Made by a program: the position numbers and the translations under genes | In this document: piece after piece, positions 34,723 to 46,053 of the stretch | How positions within the stretch are numbered: position 1 is the first letter of the stretch | Layout: every line of letters begins with the position of its first letter | Notes under the pieces: generated by a model | What the model was told of the DNA's origin: nothing | Database searches by the model: none | The model's input: the letters and a program-made list of their open reading frames with translations, nothing else | NCBI GenBank assembly: GCA_036971715.1 | Contig: JAVHJL010000009.1 | Coordinates: 62,001 to 126,000 of the forward strand | Reading direction: 5' to 3' | Source of the DNA: Arthrobotrys musiformis | Taxonomy: Eukaryota; Ascomycota; Orbiliomycetes; Orbiliales; Orbiliaceae | DNA length: 64,000 nt

Positions 34723-35483
34723 ATGGACTCTGCTGGCCCTGACCAGACGCCTTTCGAGGCCGTCACAGCCCATACCTCCAAGCTTACGAGGGTACGGGTC
34801 TCCTACCGCTGTGCGACACCCCCCTAATTCCATCGGAGTGCTAACGGAGAACTATAGCAATACCAGGCCTACCTAGATCAAGTCACGCCTCACGTTTTAC
34901 CCCGGTGGATTGCAACGGGTGTTCTCCTGGCTATCTTTTTCGCGAGGATTCTCTACGCACAAGGATGGTATATTGGTATGTCTCCCTGGAGGCCCCGACA
35001 AAATGCCCAATCTTTGATATTAACATATTGCCACGCGCCCTCTAAACAGTCGCTTACACGCTCGGGATTTACCTTCTCAATCTTTTCCTCGCCTTCTTGA
35101 CCCCCAAATTTGACCCCTCCGTAGAGCAAGAGGAAATGGAAGAGGGCGGCCCGTCAGCCCTGCCGACAAAAGCCGACGAGGAGTTTCGCCCCTTCATTCG
35201 TCGACTGCCAGAGTTCAAATTTTGGCACAGTGCCACCCGAGCCGTCGCCATCGGGTTTTTCTGTTCCTGGTTCGAGCTTTTCAATATCCCAGGTACTATA
35301 TATCCACTTGCGCTTTTGGGGTTCCTTAGCTTACATTCACTGCCTCCGATAGTTTTCTGGCCAGTCCTTGTCATGTACTGGATCATCCTCTTCGTCTTGA
35401 CCATGCGACGACAGATTCAACATATGATCAAATATCGATACATTCCGTTTAGTTTCGGAAAGCAAAGATATAACAGGTCATAA
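34723..35483 (+). CDS. RER1: RER1, Golgi-to-ER retrieval receptor
   Basis: A four-helix membrane protein of the early Golgi that returns escaped ER membrane proteins (Sec12, Sec71, Sec63 type) via COPI. Exons are 34723-34791, 34858-34975, 35050-35292 and 35353-35483, giving 186 residues, the usual length. The family pattern is continuous: YQAYLDQVTPHVLPRWI, then YTLGIYLLNLFLAFLTPKFD, then LPEFKFWHSATRAVAIGFFC, then FFELFN-type segment WFELFNIPVFWPVLVMYW, then MRRQIQHMIKYRYIPFS. The last intron is a multiple of three, so reading through it also stays open. Splicing is chosen because it restores NIPVFWPVL. Branch site GCTAAC precedes the first acceptor. Confidence 0.95.
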
Positions 35484-35935
35484 TGTAACTGAGACACGAA
35501 ATCCTCTTCTAGTCCCTCCAGCCCTGATCGTTCTCGGCTGGCGGAGGCAGTTCCGTGGTGTGCAAAATTTCCCTTATGCTATTTATGTGTGGGCGATTGC
35601 GATTTCACACTCGAGGTCCACGCAAATTACACGGAGTCAATCCGTAACTAATTAGCTCTTAGTTATTGGAGCTTGAGGGGGGATCTAAAACTTGTAATTT
35701 TTGGAAAGAGGGTTTCAAAAATCATTATCTGCGCGTACGCCCTCTCACGTGCTTCTTGTATATTCATATTGGTGTTTTTCATTTACACTTTGGCGTCGAT
35801 GTTGACGGGTTAAGTAGACCTTTTCCTATTCTTACACCCTTGCACACGGTATAAGTGTTTAATCTAGATCTGGTAGACATAAGCGTCGACCGTTTATGTC
35901 CGAGTTTAATGAACAAATGGCAGACTATTCTTCCT
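35484..35935. other. Convergent intergenic region RER1 / enoyl-CoA hydratase
   Basis: 3' flanks of two convergent genes. No repeat or gene-like frame of note. Confidence 0.65.
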
Positions 35936-37004
35936 TCATTCATGTGTCCATTTGACGTCCTTGACCTTGTTCGCGAATGCCTCCATGCCGATTTTCTGAT
36001 CCTTGGATCCAAACAAAGCATGGAACACTCGCCTTTCGTACTTGACACCTTCATTTAGCGACAGCTCCTGGCTTTGATTAACCACTTCCTTTGCTGCTTT
36101 GACCGCCAACATGGGGTTCCCCGCGATGACAGCAGCAGTATCCGTCGCACCTTTCATCAATTCGTCAAAGTTAGAGAACGACCTTGCGGCCAACCCCCAC
36201 TTCTCAGCTTCCTCTCCACTAAAAGTCTTTCCAGTAAGGATAATTTCCATGGACTTAGACTTGCCGATTGCTCTTGTCAGTCGCTGGGACCCACCAGCCC
36301 CGGGGATAACACCCAGTTTAACTTCGGGTTGGCCGAACGTAGCGTTCGCGGTGCAGTACAAGATATCAGCCATCATTGCTAGTTCGCAGCCGCCGCCCAG
36401 AGCGTAGCCGCTCACAGCAGCGATGGTTGGTTTGTTTAAGTTCGTAATCGTGGTAGACCATAATTGAATGAAATTTGTAGAGTACGCTTTAGAGAACGTT
36501 AAGTCCTTCATTTCCTTGATATCGGCTCCGGCTAAAGATCGTAGAAGAAGAAAAAGGAAAGAAAGAAAAAAGCCGTTAGATATGGTGAACTCTGATGTGG
36601 ACAATGGCGCATGGAGGTAATATTAGATGGAAATACCTGCGAAGGCCCTTTCGGAACCAGCGAGAAGAATCGCCCGGACAGAGGGGTCCTCGTCAAACTT
36701 CTGGAGGGCATCATTGAGTTCCTTGAAAAGCGGCGTGGAAAGAGCATTCAATGCCTTAGGGCGATTGAGAGTAACTTGAGGAGATTTCAGTAGAGTCCAA
36801 TGTATGGTGAACAAAAAGGCGGCGGCACGTACTCTTTCCAACTCCATCGACAGGCTTTTCAACAAGAATATTCTCGTAATGTTGAGACGATGTTGAGCTG
36901 TGACGCACAGGTATCGCCCTCAATTGACTTAGCGGCCGCTGGGCAGTCAACAGAGACGATGGGGCTGGCAGGCATCGCCGGATAATTGATGTCGGAGGTC
37001 TCAT
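35936..37004 (-). CDS. Mitochondrial enoyl-CoA hydratase (crotonase family)
   Basis: Hydrates 2-enoyl-CoA to 3-hydroxyacyl-CoA in mitochondrial fatty acid or amino acid degradation. Exons on the minus strand are 37004-36833, 36774-36637 and 36531-35936, giving 301 residues. The first ~38 residues are Arg/Ser-rich with hydrophobic residues (MRPPTSIIRRCLP), a typical import presequence. Crotonase motifs: ITLNRPKALNAL, ADIKEM of the oxyanion-hole loop, GYALGGGCELAMMADI and GQPEVKLGVIPGAGGSQRL. The last two contain the two catalytic glutamates of the ECHS1 type. There is no C-terminal peroxisomal signal (ends KWTHE). The donor of intron 1 is GTACGT. Confidence 0.93.
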
Positions 37005-37503
37005 ACTTCGTTATATAGTAATAATTATCCTACAGACCGGATTGCAATGATCTTTACAAGATCCACTCCTAAGATGTATTTAACGCAAAAATGTCGAGTG
37101 GTGGCCGAGCTCCGTGTGGTTTTCCTGGGGGTTTGTTGCTGTTCCGAGGTTAACCGTCTGAGCTTAACTCGTTGACCCAAGGACATATGCACGTGGTGTT
37201 ATTAGTTTCCAACGCGTGATATTATACATAAGTTCTCAAGCTAGTACCGTATTCCAAACTGTATGTGCATATAATGCTGTAATCTAGATAAGTTAGCATC
37301 AACATTTCTCCGAGCTGGGGCTGATACAATCCCACCAACCACACACGCACTTAGAAGCCGCTTTGATATCAGAAAAAAAAGATAACGCCAAATTCTCCGA
37401 CCAATGCAGATCAAAATCGCTCCAATTCTATGCTACAAAAACGAAATGCCAACAAAACAAGATTGACCATGCAGGGAGAGCCTCGAGCTTGAGAGGTCTG
37501 GTT
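37005..37503. other. Intergenic ECH / PIF1
   Basis: Promoter side of the hydratase gene and 3' flank of the PIF1-type gene, both on the minus strand. No repeats or gene-like frames of note. Confidence 0.65.
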
Positions 37504-40365
37504 TCAACCTATGACAATGGGGTTTTCCGGAGCAGCGCCTTGGCCTCGGTTTGTTTGAGCAGGTTCCCCGGGCCTGTGGCGGCTTGGCTCATCTTTTGGC
37601 CGTTTTACGGGGCGGCGCTTTGGTTGCAAAGGGGTACTCGATGAATCGGCGAGATTTGTGGTCACGGCACACGTCGTTCTAGTAGTTGCTTTGAATTGGC
37701 CTACCGATTGCTTAAAAACGGGGCGCCGTGGTTGTTGTTGGTGACGGGAAGTCCATTCCTCAAGGGTATCTAGAGGGTCGAAATCGTCTTCATTTATGCT
37801 ACTAGAGGCAGAAGAATCTGGTGGAGGTTTCGGTTCCCTTTTCACCGATTCGGATTTTTTTTGCGAAATCGTCATCGGACTTGCTGTTAAAAGGTCGCTA
37901 AATTTCTCAACGATTGGGTCCGTCATGATCACCTTTGAAAGCCCACCCCAAGTGGGGAGGAGGACAGACAGGCCGTCGGGAGATCGGCTCCTTGACAGCG
38001 CTACATATGACTGTCCGGCAGCAAACGATCTTCGGATATCGACAGTTGTGTAGTCGAGCGTCATTCCTTGAGATTTGTGTATAGTCGTCGCCCATGCTAG
38101 TGTAAGCGGTATTTGGATACGCTGGAGTAGAGCGGACCTCGATTCATCGACATATGTCTTGCTATCCCATGCCACTGGGAAAATTGGAATAGGAGGCCGT
38201 GGGGCCATTGGCCCCTTTGATTGAACAGATGCCGCTGTGGTCAATGGCAGGAATGACACCAAAGGTATGCTCACACACCCGTCCTTTTGCTTGGAGTCAA
38301 AAAAGACCTTTAGAATAGCCCGGCTGGATTTCTCGGATCTTGCATTTTCGAGAAGCTTGTCTAGGGTGAAACGCTGGAAACCCTTGACAACCCCCCTTGA
38401 TCCGTTCACAAGCTGGTTCTTCACATCCAAGTTGCTAACTAGCATGACTTGAGCGTTCATTTTCAGCTTGAGTTCTCTTGTTGCTTGGAGGGTGTTGAAG
38501 TAGACGTCTATAGTAAATCAGTATCTAAGCTGGCCTCTATAGTCAAATCATGTATACATACTATAGGGGTTCCCGATGATCATATTAAACGGTATTGTCT
38601 GGCTCCGGTCTATGGCTATTGCATCCTCTGTACGGGGGACGAACCAACCTCCATCTATCGATTTAACACAGTACTCCTCGCCGGGCAACTCGCTTAGTCC
38701 CTGCTGGTTCTCAGCGTCAACATCTTTCCTGTGCGAATACAAATTCGTAGCACGGATACCATTGGGGAGTTGTGGCAACGGCCGAGTTAGGCGGCGAAGA
38801 TATCCTCCGACCTCAGGTGTTACTGCCCAGGAACTCAGCGCCCAAAAACGAAATAATCAATGGTGGTTTTTCGTAGATAGCTTACAGTTTGAGTGTTTTA
38901 TGGAATTCAGTATATCGACCCATTCTTGGTCGCTTTGTCGGTGGACTTTAGTGAGAACCAGGCTTTTGAAGTTTAAACTTTGCCATGTTCCTGTTTGAAA
39001 AACAAACCTGACTGGTAAATTGGTTAGCTAGGAGATCTTTCCCTTTCCCCCTCTACCCTCCCCTTTTCCTTCTCCTCCATTCCTTCATATTTTCTATCCC
39101 TGTGGGTTTTTGTAAAGACATACCTGAGTCATTCATGCGAGATTGGCAATTCTTTCCTTTGCAAATCAGCCATCTATCGTCGTCGATGAGCTCGGGAAAA
39201 TAACAATCATTGGCGGTGGGTGCGCTATCAAGAAAGCTCTTTCGTTTCAGGTATTTTCTTTCTGCTTTAGGTGGGAAGGGTTCTGCGCAATGGAGGCAAT
39301 TTTTTTTATCCTCACGCTCGACTGGTGGGAGTTGGTAAAAATCGCCGCAAATGATGACCTGCATCCCCCCGAACGGCTCCTGGGATGTTTTGCCACCCCC
39401 CCTGTGGAACCTCGCTATTCTATCGGCCTTTTCCCAAAGGTCAGGACTCACCATTGATATTTCATCAACAATGAGCACATCAGTTTCTTGCATTTTCTTT
39501 CGAATGACCTCCGAGAAGTCACCTTTGGTTCGCAAGTAGTGTTGAAGCCCCTGTTCTCCCGTTCCCAGGCCAAAGAACGAATTAATCGTCACGCCCTGGA
39601 TAAGCACCGCAGCGATTCCAGTAGGGGCCGTGACAGCGTAGACGAGGTTGTCTTGGGCTAGCCTGTACTTGATATGGGCTAGCACAAGGGATTTTCCAGT
39701 GCCTGCGGGTCCGGTAAAGAAAACGTTGTCGCCCTTCAAAACCGCTTGCAGAATTTTATCCTGCTCTGGGGTCAGAGGTATCGTTGGCTTTTCCGCTATA
39801 TGTGGCAGATTGTCGGTCCCGTCAGTATTATGTGGAAGAGAGGGATATCCTGTTGATGCAATGTCTGTGCGCGAGGGCAGCACTTTGGGCGATTCGGGCT
39901 CGATTTCTTCAAGGCAGCTCATAAACGAGCTATCCGAAGGCGGCGGCGATGAGGCGTCAACCGTATCTGTCGCAATCCCTGAATCCTCTCGCTGCCTAGG
40001 CACTTTTTTCGGGCGGACAGGTTCGAGGCTAGGCAGGCTCTTGTTGCTTGCAACAGGTCGAGCCCGTTTTATGCTGGGTTCCAGTTTGTTTGGCACCTCA
40101 TCCTTGGAGGCTCCGAATCGTCGAGATTCAAGGCCAGCCGCAAGCCACCAGTTCATCGCCTCTGGCCTCGTCGGAAAGGATTTATAAACAGCTCCCGGGA
40201 AGCCATCAACATACAACCGAACTTGGTCCCTAATCAAATGGCGTGAGCCTAAGATCAATAATACGAAGGAGAAGAAGGGCAATATTACCATGGTAAGTCA
40301 AAGACGCCAGTAGTAGTCCCTTTCGCAACGGCGTAAAACCTTTGCTTTGACTTTTGCTTCCCCAT
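37504..40365 (-). CDS. PIF1-family 5'-3' DNA helicase fused to an RNase H1-type hybrid-binding domain
   Basis: About 850 residues from exons 40365-40289, 40229-39124, 38990-38886, 38822-38562 and 38507-37504. Residues about 9-53 match the RNase H1 N-terminal / viroplasmin-like RNA:DNA hybrid-binding domain: FYAVAKG, TTTGVF, then GFPGAVYKSFPTRPEAMNWW. The first intron splits this domain. After a disordered linker, the helicase core starts at LTPEQDKILQAVLKGDNVFFTGPAGTGKS (P-loop about 199-206). It continues with TAPTGIAA, VLIVDEISMV, GDFYQLPPV, LTKVHRQ, ELKMNAQVML-type LKLKMNAQVM, TIHKSQGMTLD and YVALSRSRS, all PIF1/RecD-like motifs. PIF1 helicases act on G-quadruplexes, R-loops, telomeres and mitochondrial DNA. 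The C terminus ends in NPIVIG, a possible SUMO-interacting motif. The fusion suggests targeting to hybrid-containing DNA. Confidence 0.92.
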
Positions 40366-41581
40366 TGCTACGTACTCCGTCCTAGATCTACTTGGGTGAG
40401 CACCTAACCTAAGGAGGTGTTGGCAGGGAAGTAGGTAGGTGCTTAAGTCGGTATGCAGATGTTGAATGCTTCGTAGTATATTTCCGTTCCGTTCTAAGCA
40501 AAACGTTCATTGACCTTCGAATTCGAATTCGGTTGCAATTGGAGATGAGGCTCCAACGGTGTCGTCGGTAAAGGCGCGTCTTGTTTGCCCGGCGTCACGT
40601 GTTCACACGTGACACCCACAATGTCTGGACACTAATTGGTCTGGGTCTTTCCCTAATGTGTGTGATGTTGGAAGGATAAAATGTGTGTTGGCGCCGGACG
40701 GAAAGCAAAGACTCCGTGATGGCGGGTTCTCATCAGTTCCTCCAAGCGTCCTGTGTCAGCGTAAGCGTAAGCTTCGGGGCGGAGGAATGTAGGCACAGGC
40801 AAGGGATCGGAGTTTGCATGTGCCCGATCCAGGAAACAATCCCGATGACCACCAAGTCGACCCGGTTGTTTTCGCTTACGCTGTTGGTACCAAACCCGAG
40901 AGGCCATGTCTCGACCATGTCTCGCCCCTCCCTTGCTGCCGAATGCGGCACTCGTAACCCCGATCTGAAGAGCCGGCATTCTTAAAATTTCAATCTACGG
41001 TAATAGTCATAGGCATGTGTGAGGGAACTGACCAAGCGAACAAAAACCCCCTTCTTTCAGGAAAAAGACTAGTAATAAGATGTAGGTAGATATCAAAGAG
41101 ATTTGATTCTGTGCTAAGATAAGGTGCCACCGAAATGACCACCGTATGAAATCCTCCCATAAGCGTTACCAGGTGATGTGTTCAATTATGTACAAGAATA
41201 TCGGGAATTGAGGTCCAAGGGATTGAGTGTAGATGGTATGAAGGGGGTGAAAACAAAATGAAATGAAATAAAATCTGCCCAACGCCATAGTCAACCCAAA
41301 AGATACAGATTATGATGATGATGATGATGATATGATATATAGTATGAAACCAAGCCTAGAATGCCGAAAGCGAAATTCAAAACAAAATATCCCATCGCTG
41401 ATGCATGCGTAAATGGTATCAGGAAGAAAAACTAGGAAAATAAGAGAAACAAAAGAAACAACTCGCTAATCATGAATATCAGTCGTCATTCGTCCCTGCC
41501 GAAGAGTTCATCAGTTCCTACAAGGAACTCGAAAGAAAAACGTGGACTTTTTTTTCTGTTTTTTCTCTCTCTTCTTTCTTC
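40366..41581. other. Intergenic upstream of PIF1-type gene
   Basis: Promoter of the PIF1-type gene and 3' flank of the small acidic-protein gene. Contains GTACTTGGGTGAG/AAGTAGGTAGG motif sequence (about 40386-40450), a paired E-box palindrome (40594-40613), and a (GAT)n run (41311-41331). No supportable gene. Confidence 0.65.
40594..40613. promoter_or_regulatory. Paired CACGTG E-box palindrome upstream of PIF1-type gene
   Basis: GTCACGTG-TTCA-CACGTGAC is a perfect inverted repeat with 8-bp arms, each containing CACGTG. GTCACGTG matches the consensus of the bHLH factor Cbf1/CBF1 (RTCACRTG). It lies 229 nt upstream of the PIF1-type start codon, in promoter position. Factor binding is inferred, not shown. 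Confidence 0.55.
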
Positions 41582-42328
41582 TTAAAAGGCTGGTATCATG
41601 TTTGAGGACGAGTAATATGTGGATTCCGCGAGTGTGTTGGGGGAATCGTAAAAACTGGCACCGTCGATTTGCTTTCTATTCTTCGATTCGTAGAAAATTG
41701 GTTCGGCCAGTATAGGCTGCGGCGGTGAAGGTGGGACGCTTTCGGAGTCCGAATCATCGTCCTCAATGAGCTCAGGGGGGCTCATGGGGGCGTGTGATGA
41801 GGTCCTCCTCAGAGCATAGAAACCGTCTTCCTCCTCTTCAAAATCTTCATCAGCGTCAACCTCGTCAACATCAATGACGGTTTTGCTGTAATCGTAGGCC
41901 GGATGCCTTGGAACTGATACTGTGTGGCTCGATTCCCATTCGTAATCGTCTTCGCTGTCGTCTTCGCTAGACTCGGATTCTGGATAATCCTCGGCGAGAG
42001 AGCCGATGTGTTCTTCCTCCTCTTCCTCGGATATAGTGTCCATGATATTCGATTCGTCTTCCTCCGTAGAGTTTCCGCGAACCATAGCATTGAACCATGC
42101 GTCCTGTTCCCTCTCGGCTGTCTGCAAGTGAAGCATCAATCGATCGAGAAGGTTTGCATGGCCGACAAGAAGTCTTAGGTCGTGATCGGATTTGGAAGCT
42201 TCGGATGAAAGCTTCCCTCGAGCCTTATGGGCGAGGTAAAATGTCTGTGTGATGGACATCTTTGATTGTTTTGAAGACTGTTGCTGCCTTCGAGCTTGTA
42301 ATAATGCTGGGTGTAAAGAAGCAGACAT
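41582..42328 (-). CDS. Small acidic protein, probably conserved in filamentous ascomycetes, function unknown
   Basis: A single exon of 248 residues. The N-terminal ~85 residues are helical and mixed-charge (MSITQTFYLAHKARGKLSSEA, LRLLVGHANLLDRLMLHLQTAE), a composition I associate with an uncharacterised Pezizomycotina family. The rest is highly acidic: EEEEEEHIGSLAEDYPESES, SEDDSEDDYEWESS and DVDEVDADEDFEEEEDG. No transmembrane segment or catalytic motif is seen. The ATG at 42328 is the first in frame. A second in-frame Met precedes SITQTF at residue 24. The annotation is by composition and weak memory of the family, not by a named domain. Confidence 0.78.
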   Translation of the reverse strand: MSASLHPALLQARRQQQSSKQSKMSITQTFYLAHKARGKLSSEASKSDHDLRLLVGHANLLDRLMLHLQTAEREQDAWFNAMVRGNSTEEDESNIMDTISEEEEEEHIGSLAEDYPESESSEDDSEDDYEWESSHTVSVPRHPAYDYSKTVIDVDEVDADEDFEEEEDGFYALRRTSSHAPMSPPELIEDDDSDSESVPPSPPQPILAEPIFYESKNRKQIDGASFYDSPNTLAESTYYSSSNMIPAF

Positions 42329-44061
42329 TTTGAAGGAAGGAAGATGGGAGGATTGTAGGAATTTAATAGTCGATCTGCTTGGGAGGATCTTTTTGAGTCT
42401 GTGGTGGAGGATCTAGGTGGATGGCGGAGCCCTATTGGCGGGTAGGACAATATGAGTCAGTTTGCTGCAGCGGTACGCTTTAACACTTTTTTGTATTTGA
42501 AATTTAAAGTCGTTGAAATTCCAAGGGCGGGTCCGTCTAATATATGTATATGTCCGTAATGTTTATATAGGAGATACAATGTGCAAAGAAAAAAAAGTAA
42601 CTGTTTGATTTGAGGAAACGAAGCCGGCTTTATAATCAAAGTTGGCTACCAATGAAGCTTATTTGATGGTGGGGGACAGAGTTGAAGGTATATTTCCTTT
42701 TTGCCGTGCTTGAGTCCGCCGGAGTAAAAAGGAATTTAGGAATTCCGAAGGCCGAACGCAGTAAAAATACGAGAGTCTTCGTAAACGAAAAAAAGGACGA
42801 AAAAAGAAAAAAAGGGAAAAAAAGCACAAGTCCTTGACAAGAACGGGACGGCCGAGGAGGGCTAATCCAAGCAGAGGCTGACAAACAAACCAAAAAAAAA
42901 AAAAGAACCCTTGCTGAAACTCACCTTGTCTATTGATGCTCCCAAAAAAGCTGTTGTTTGATGCTTTTCAAAGAAACTTGAGACCGTCAAATGGCGGAGT
43001 GTTTGGGGCTCTAATTATACTTGGAGACGAGATTGCTTGAGTGTTTATATGGGTATTTTATGGACCATCAAGAATTGGCAGCCTGATGGAGAGCGGGCGT
43101 CACGATGCTTTTAAGTAGATGGCTGCAATTTCTGTCCTATGCGCTCCGTACTTAGGTAATCTACGTGGATGAAAGGCTGGCTGGCTGGCTGGCTGGGTTC
43201 CGGTGATTCCTTCACCTACCACCCACTCCAAACAATTCATGACGACGCAGCCCACGACAGCAGACCGCTGCTGGTTCTTTCCTCTGCTGAGTAACAACAG
43301 GACACATAAAAAAAAGAAGAAAAAGAAAAGAACACGAATGGATGGATGGGTGGATGAGGGCAGGGTCATGCAGACAGACCGGTAGCCTCGCACAGCACTT
43401 GCGTGGAAGAAGGAAGTAACACATCATCGACTACAACCGATTACATGGCTTTTAGGGCTGCTGCACGGCTTTTTCGTAGTTTACGGAACTCAGGCCAGGC
43501 GGTGCTACTCCGTAAATGGGCAAAAGTATCCGCCTTATCCCACCGCCCACCAGAAGCCTTGTACTGGCGGATGACAAGACCTTGACCAGGCCCCGGCCTC
43601 TTACCAATGACCACGATTGACCCGTCGGCTACCATCAGCTGAGTAATCTGACCGACCGACTGACTGCCTGAAAAGACGGAGTGACTCTATCAAGCGAGGA
43701 TTAGAGGACCCGCTAGCACCGATGCACATATGCATTTCATATGAATTCATTTTGAACACAACGAATCCCGTCCGTTTCTGTTTTGTGCTTTATTCAGCAT
43801 TGGCATTTATGAAGCGGCCGTGCAGTGAGTGCCCCAGATCCGTCGGTAGGTTGCTGACCCGCCGATATGGGTGCGATGCAATTTGTGCCAACATATTTTC
43901 ATGCCATCGTAGGCTCTGGAACATCTCAAGTCTAAATTGTTCGGATCCAGTCAAATCAAGTATACAGAATCGATCCTATACATACGTACGCCTGAATGGC
44001 TGGGTAGCCGATATTCTGCCAGGCATACATACATCCAAACAGACAGATACCTGCTTCCTTG

Positions 44062-44062
<1 letters not shown>

Positions 44063-44092
<30 letters not shown>

Positions 44093-44133
44093 CATACATA
44101 CATACATACATACATACATACATACATACATAC
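44063..44133. repeat. (CATA)n microsatellite
   Basis: About 71 nt of uninterrupted tacatacata repeat, roughly 18 units, ending at a TACCTAGG motif. All overlapping open frames are repeat translations. Confidence 0.95.
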
Positions 44134-44315
44134 CTAGGATGAAGTCCGACATACACCCAAGTGTATACATACATGTACATACGAGTTAGGACACTGCATA
44201 GGTAAAGCAGATTAGATACCTTGCACGAAAGTACCTTTTCGTACGAACAGCCCTACAGTGCATCGTCAGAGTCGAAAATGGGAACTGGAACTAGGAATTA
44301 GGAACTGGAAACCAC

Positions 44316-44340
44316 TTTTTTTTTTTTTTTTTTTTTTTTT
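44316..44340. repeat. Poly(T) run of about 25 nt
   Basis: T homopolymer on the plus strand, just after a short imperfect repeat of ggaactggaa / taggaatta (about 44280-44311). Confidence 0.9.
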
Positions 44341-46053
44341 CCTTGTGCACACCTTGTCGGAGCTCGGGCTTTTGGTTATCTCCACGGCCGGCCGAACAGC
44401 GAGGACTAGCCCACATGAGAGCTCTGGTTTGCTGACAGACTGACTAATGATCCGCCCATTCGCTAAACCCTTCGCTTCGTCCAGCAGAAACTATGATTGG
44501 TTTCGGTATTGATACCCTCCGTTGCTGATAAGTCAATGTCGGTTTGATCCGAGGAAACGCTCTGAACTCTCATTGAGGTTTCCCGTCATCCGGTTCCCAA
44601 AACCCACAGTTTCCGACTATTTCCTTCCAGCCCTTGGACTTAAGTAATCACTCACCACTAGCTGTGTGGACATGTCGTCATTCATAACATTTAACATTTG
44701 CTATCGATATCAAATTTCAAATAAGAGATCAAATCACCATAAAACGCACCCTTCATCGAGGGGTTCAGCCTTGAGACAATTGCTACACACCGTCCTAATC
44801 TCCCTACGGTGTATTCACAAGCCATATGTAACCTGCTGTCCGTCGGCACCGCCGACAGTACCCTCGCTTCCTCATAATTTAGGGCTGAATCATCTGTCCG
44901 ACAGCTGCCAGCTAGGTACATACTCCAGGGCCTGGGGCACAAAAGTGCACATGCCAACACACAACTAGTACTCCTGCTTTCGCGCCTGTGCAGCTGTGCA
45001 CTCTTGTCCCGAGGCCTCGCAATCGAAACCCAACTGCTGTTCTGTACATACATAGCAAGCAAGTGTCAAGGCCTGGTGACTTCCAACACACAGGGATCAA
45101 CTAATTGATTGCAATTCGACAAAAAAATATATAGAGAAAAAAAATACCCACTCTCGAAATGCCTCGACGTCATTCCTAATGCAAAGATACCTTGCCTGAA
45201 TACGAATGTAATGTAACTCTAGTTTATCATCCGCGTATCTTTCTCTCTCTCTGTCTCTCTCTTCCTCCCTGTTCCGCGGTCAAGGAAAATTGTACGACCG
45301 AATCATCTAAAACTGCGGAGCTCAATGCCACAGTTCGAAAATTCTAGCGAGCTTCTTTTACATTTAGCCGGAACTTGGGCTGCGTCTTTTCCTCCCGATT
45401 AGGTCGTAAATTCCTGTCCGCCGACTGAATTCTGCAATCTCCCGCATCGTCGGAAACGATAGGGCTTAAGTATGTACGTAGGTTACTTCCACTTACGTAT
45501 CTTTAGACTCCATACCGATGTTCCTCCATACCAGCTTCCCGTTCGAGCTTGTCTTGTCGGAATCTATCGCACGAACCAATAGTCTGGGACAAGCGGCCCA
45601 TGACTTCCACCAATCAATTCAACAGTCAAAGGGTCCTATGATGTCGTTGACGAGGGTGCTTTCTCAATCCATCACACCGCATCTCGTATACTCAATACTA
45701 CATCTTGTGATGATGCAATAAGGCATCCGGTTGATTACTGATAGGCTGGCTGGTGCTCGGGCCACCCCAAACCAAAAGTGTGCAAGTGTTCCAATATGGA
45801 ACTTCATAATACCCATTGGACATGCATAAGCGATATGGTAGGGCTGAAGGCCCCCGCCTGCTGAGGAACTCCATCAAAACAAAGCAAAATGTGCGGCACA
45901 AACATTGAAAGCACAAAGTAATAGCTGTCTACATATATAGTATATAAAAAAAATAAGGAAAAAGGGAGGAAGAAAAACAAAAGTGGAAGGGGAGGGGAAA
46001 ATCGGATATGCACCCCTAGCGGAAAAGCGTCCGGAAATCTATTACATATACAG

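Larger units (their letters stand above)
42329..46053. other. 3.7-kb gap without a supportable gene
   Basis: The largest gene-free stretch. It holds A-runs near 42892-42904, a (GGCT)5 run (about 43178-43196), a (CATA)n microsatellite (44063-44133) and a 25-nt T-run (44316-44340). (CT)n occurs near 45243-45262, and TACCTAGG/CTTAAGTA-type motifs at 44131 and 45467. Open frames of 60-155 codons occur on both strands but encode microsatellite peptides (YIHTYIHT) or lack protein-like features. A non-coding RNA or lineage-specific gene with many introns cannot be excluded. Confidence 0.6.

Noticed and set aside
37504..40365. PIF1-type gene as part of a Helitron transposon
   Set aside because: There is no Rep/HUH domain, no flanking CTRR hairpin end was seen, five exons are well formed, and the N terminus is a cellular RNase H1-type domain.
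43441..43635. 64-codon minus-strand frame with protein-like composition
   Set aside because: No introns, no family pattern and no neighbouring exons; frames of this length are expected by chance.
43722..44189. 155-codon plus-strand frame with Cys-rich start
   Set aside because: The second half is a translation of the CATA microsatellite, and the first half shows no domain or conserved pattern.
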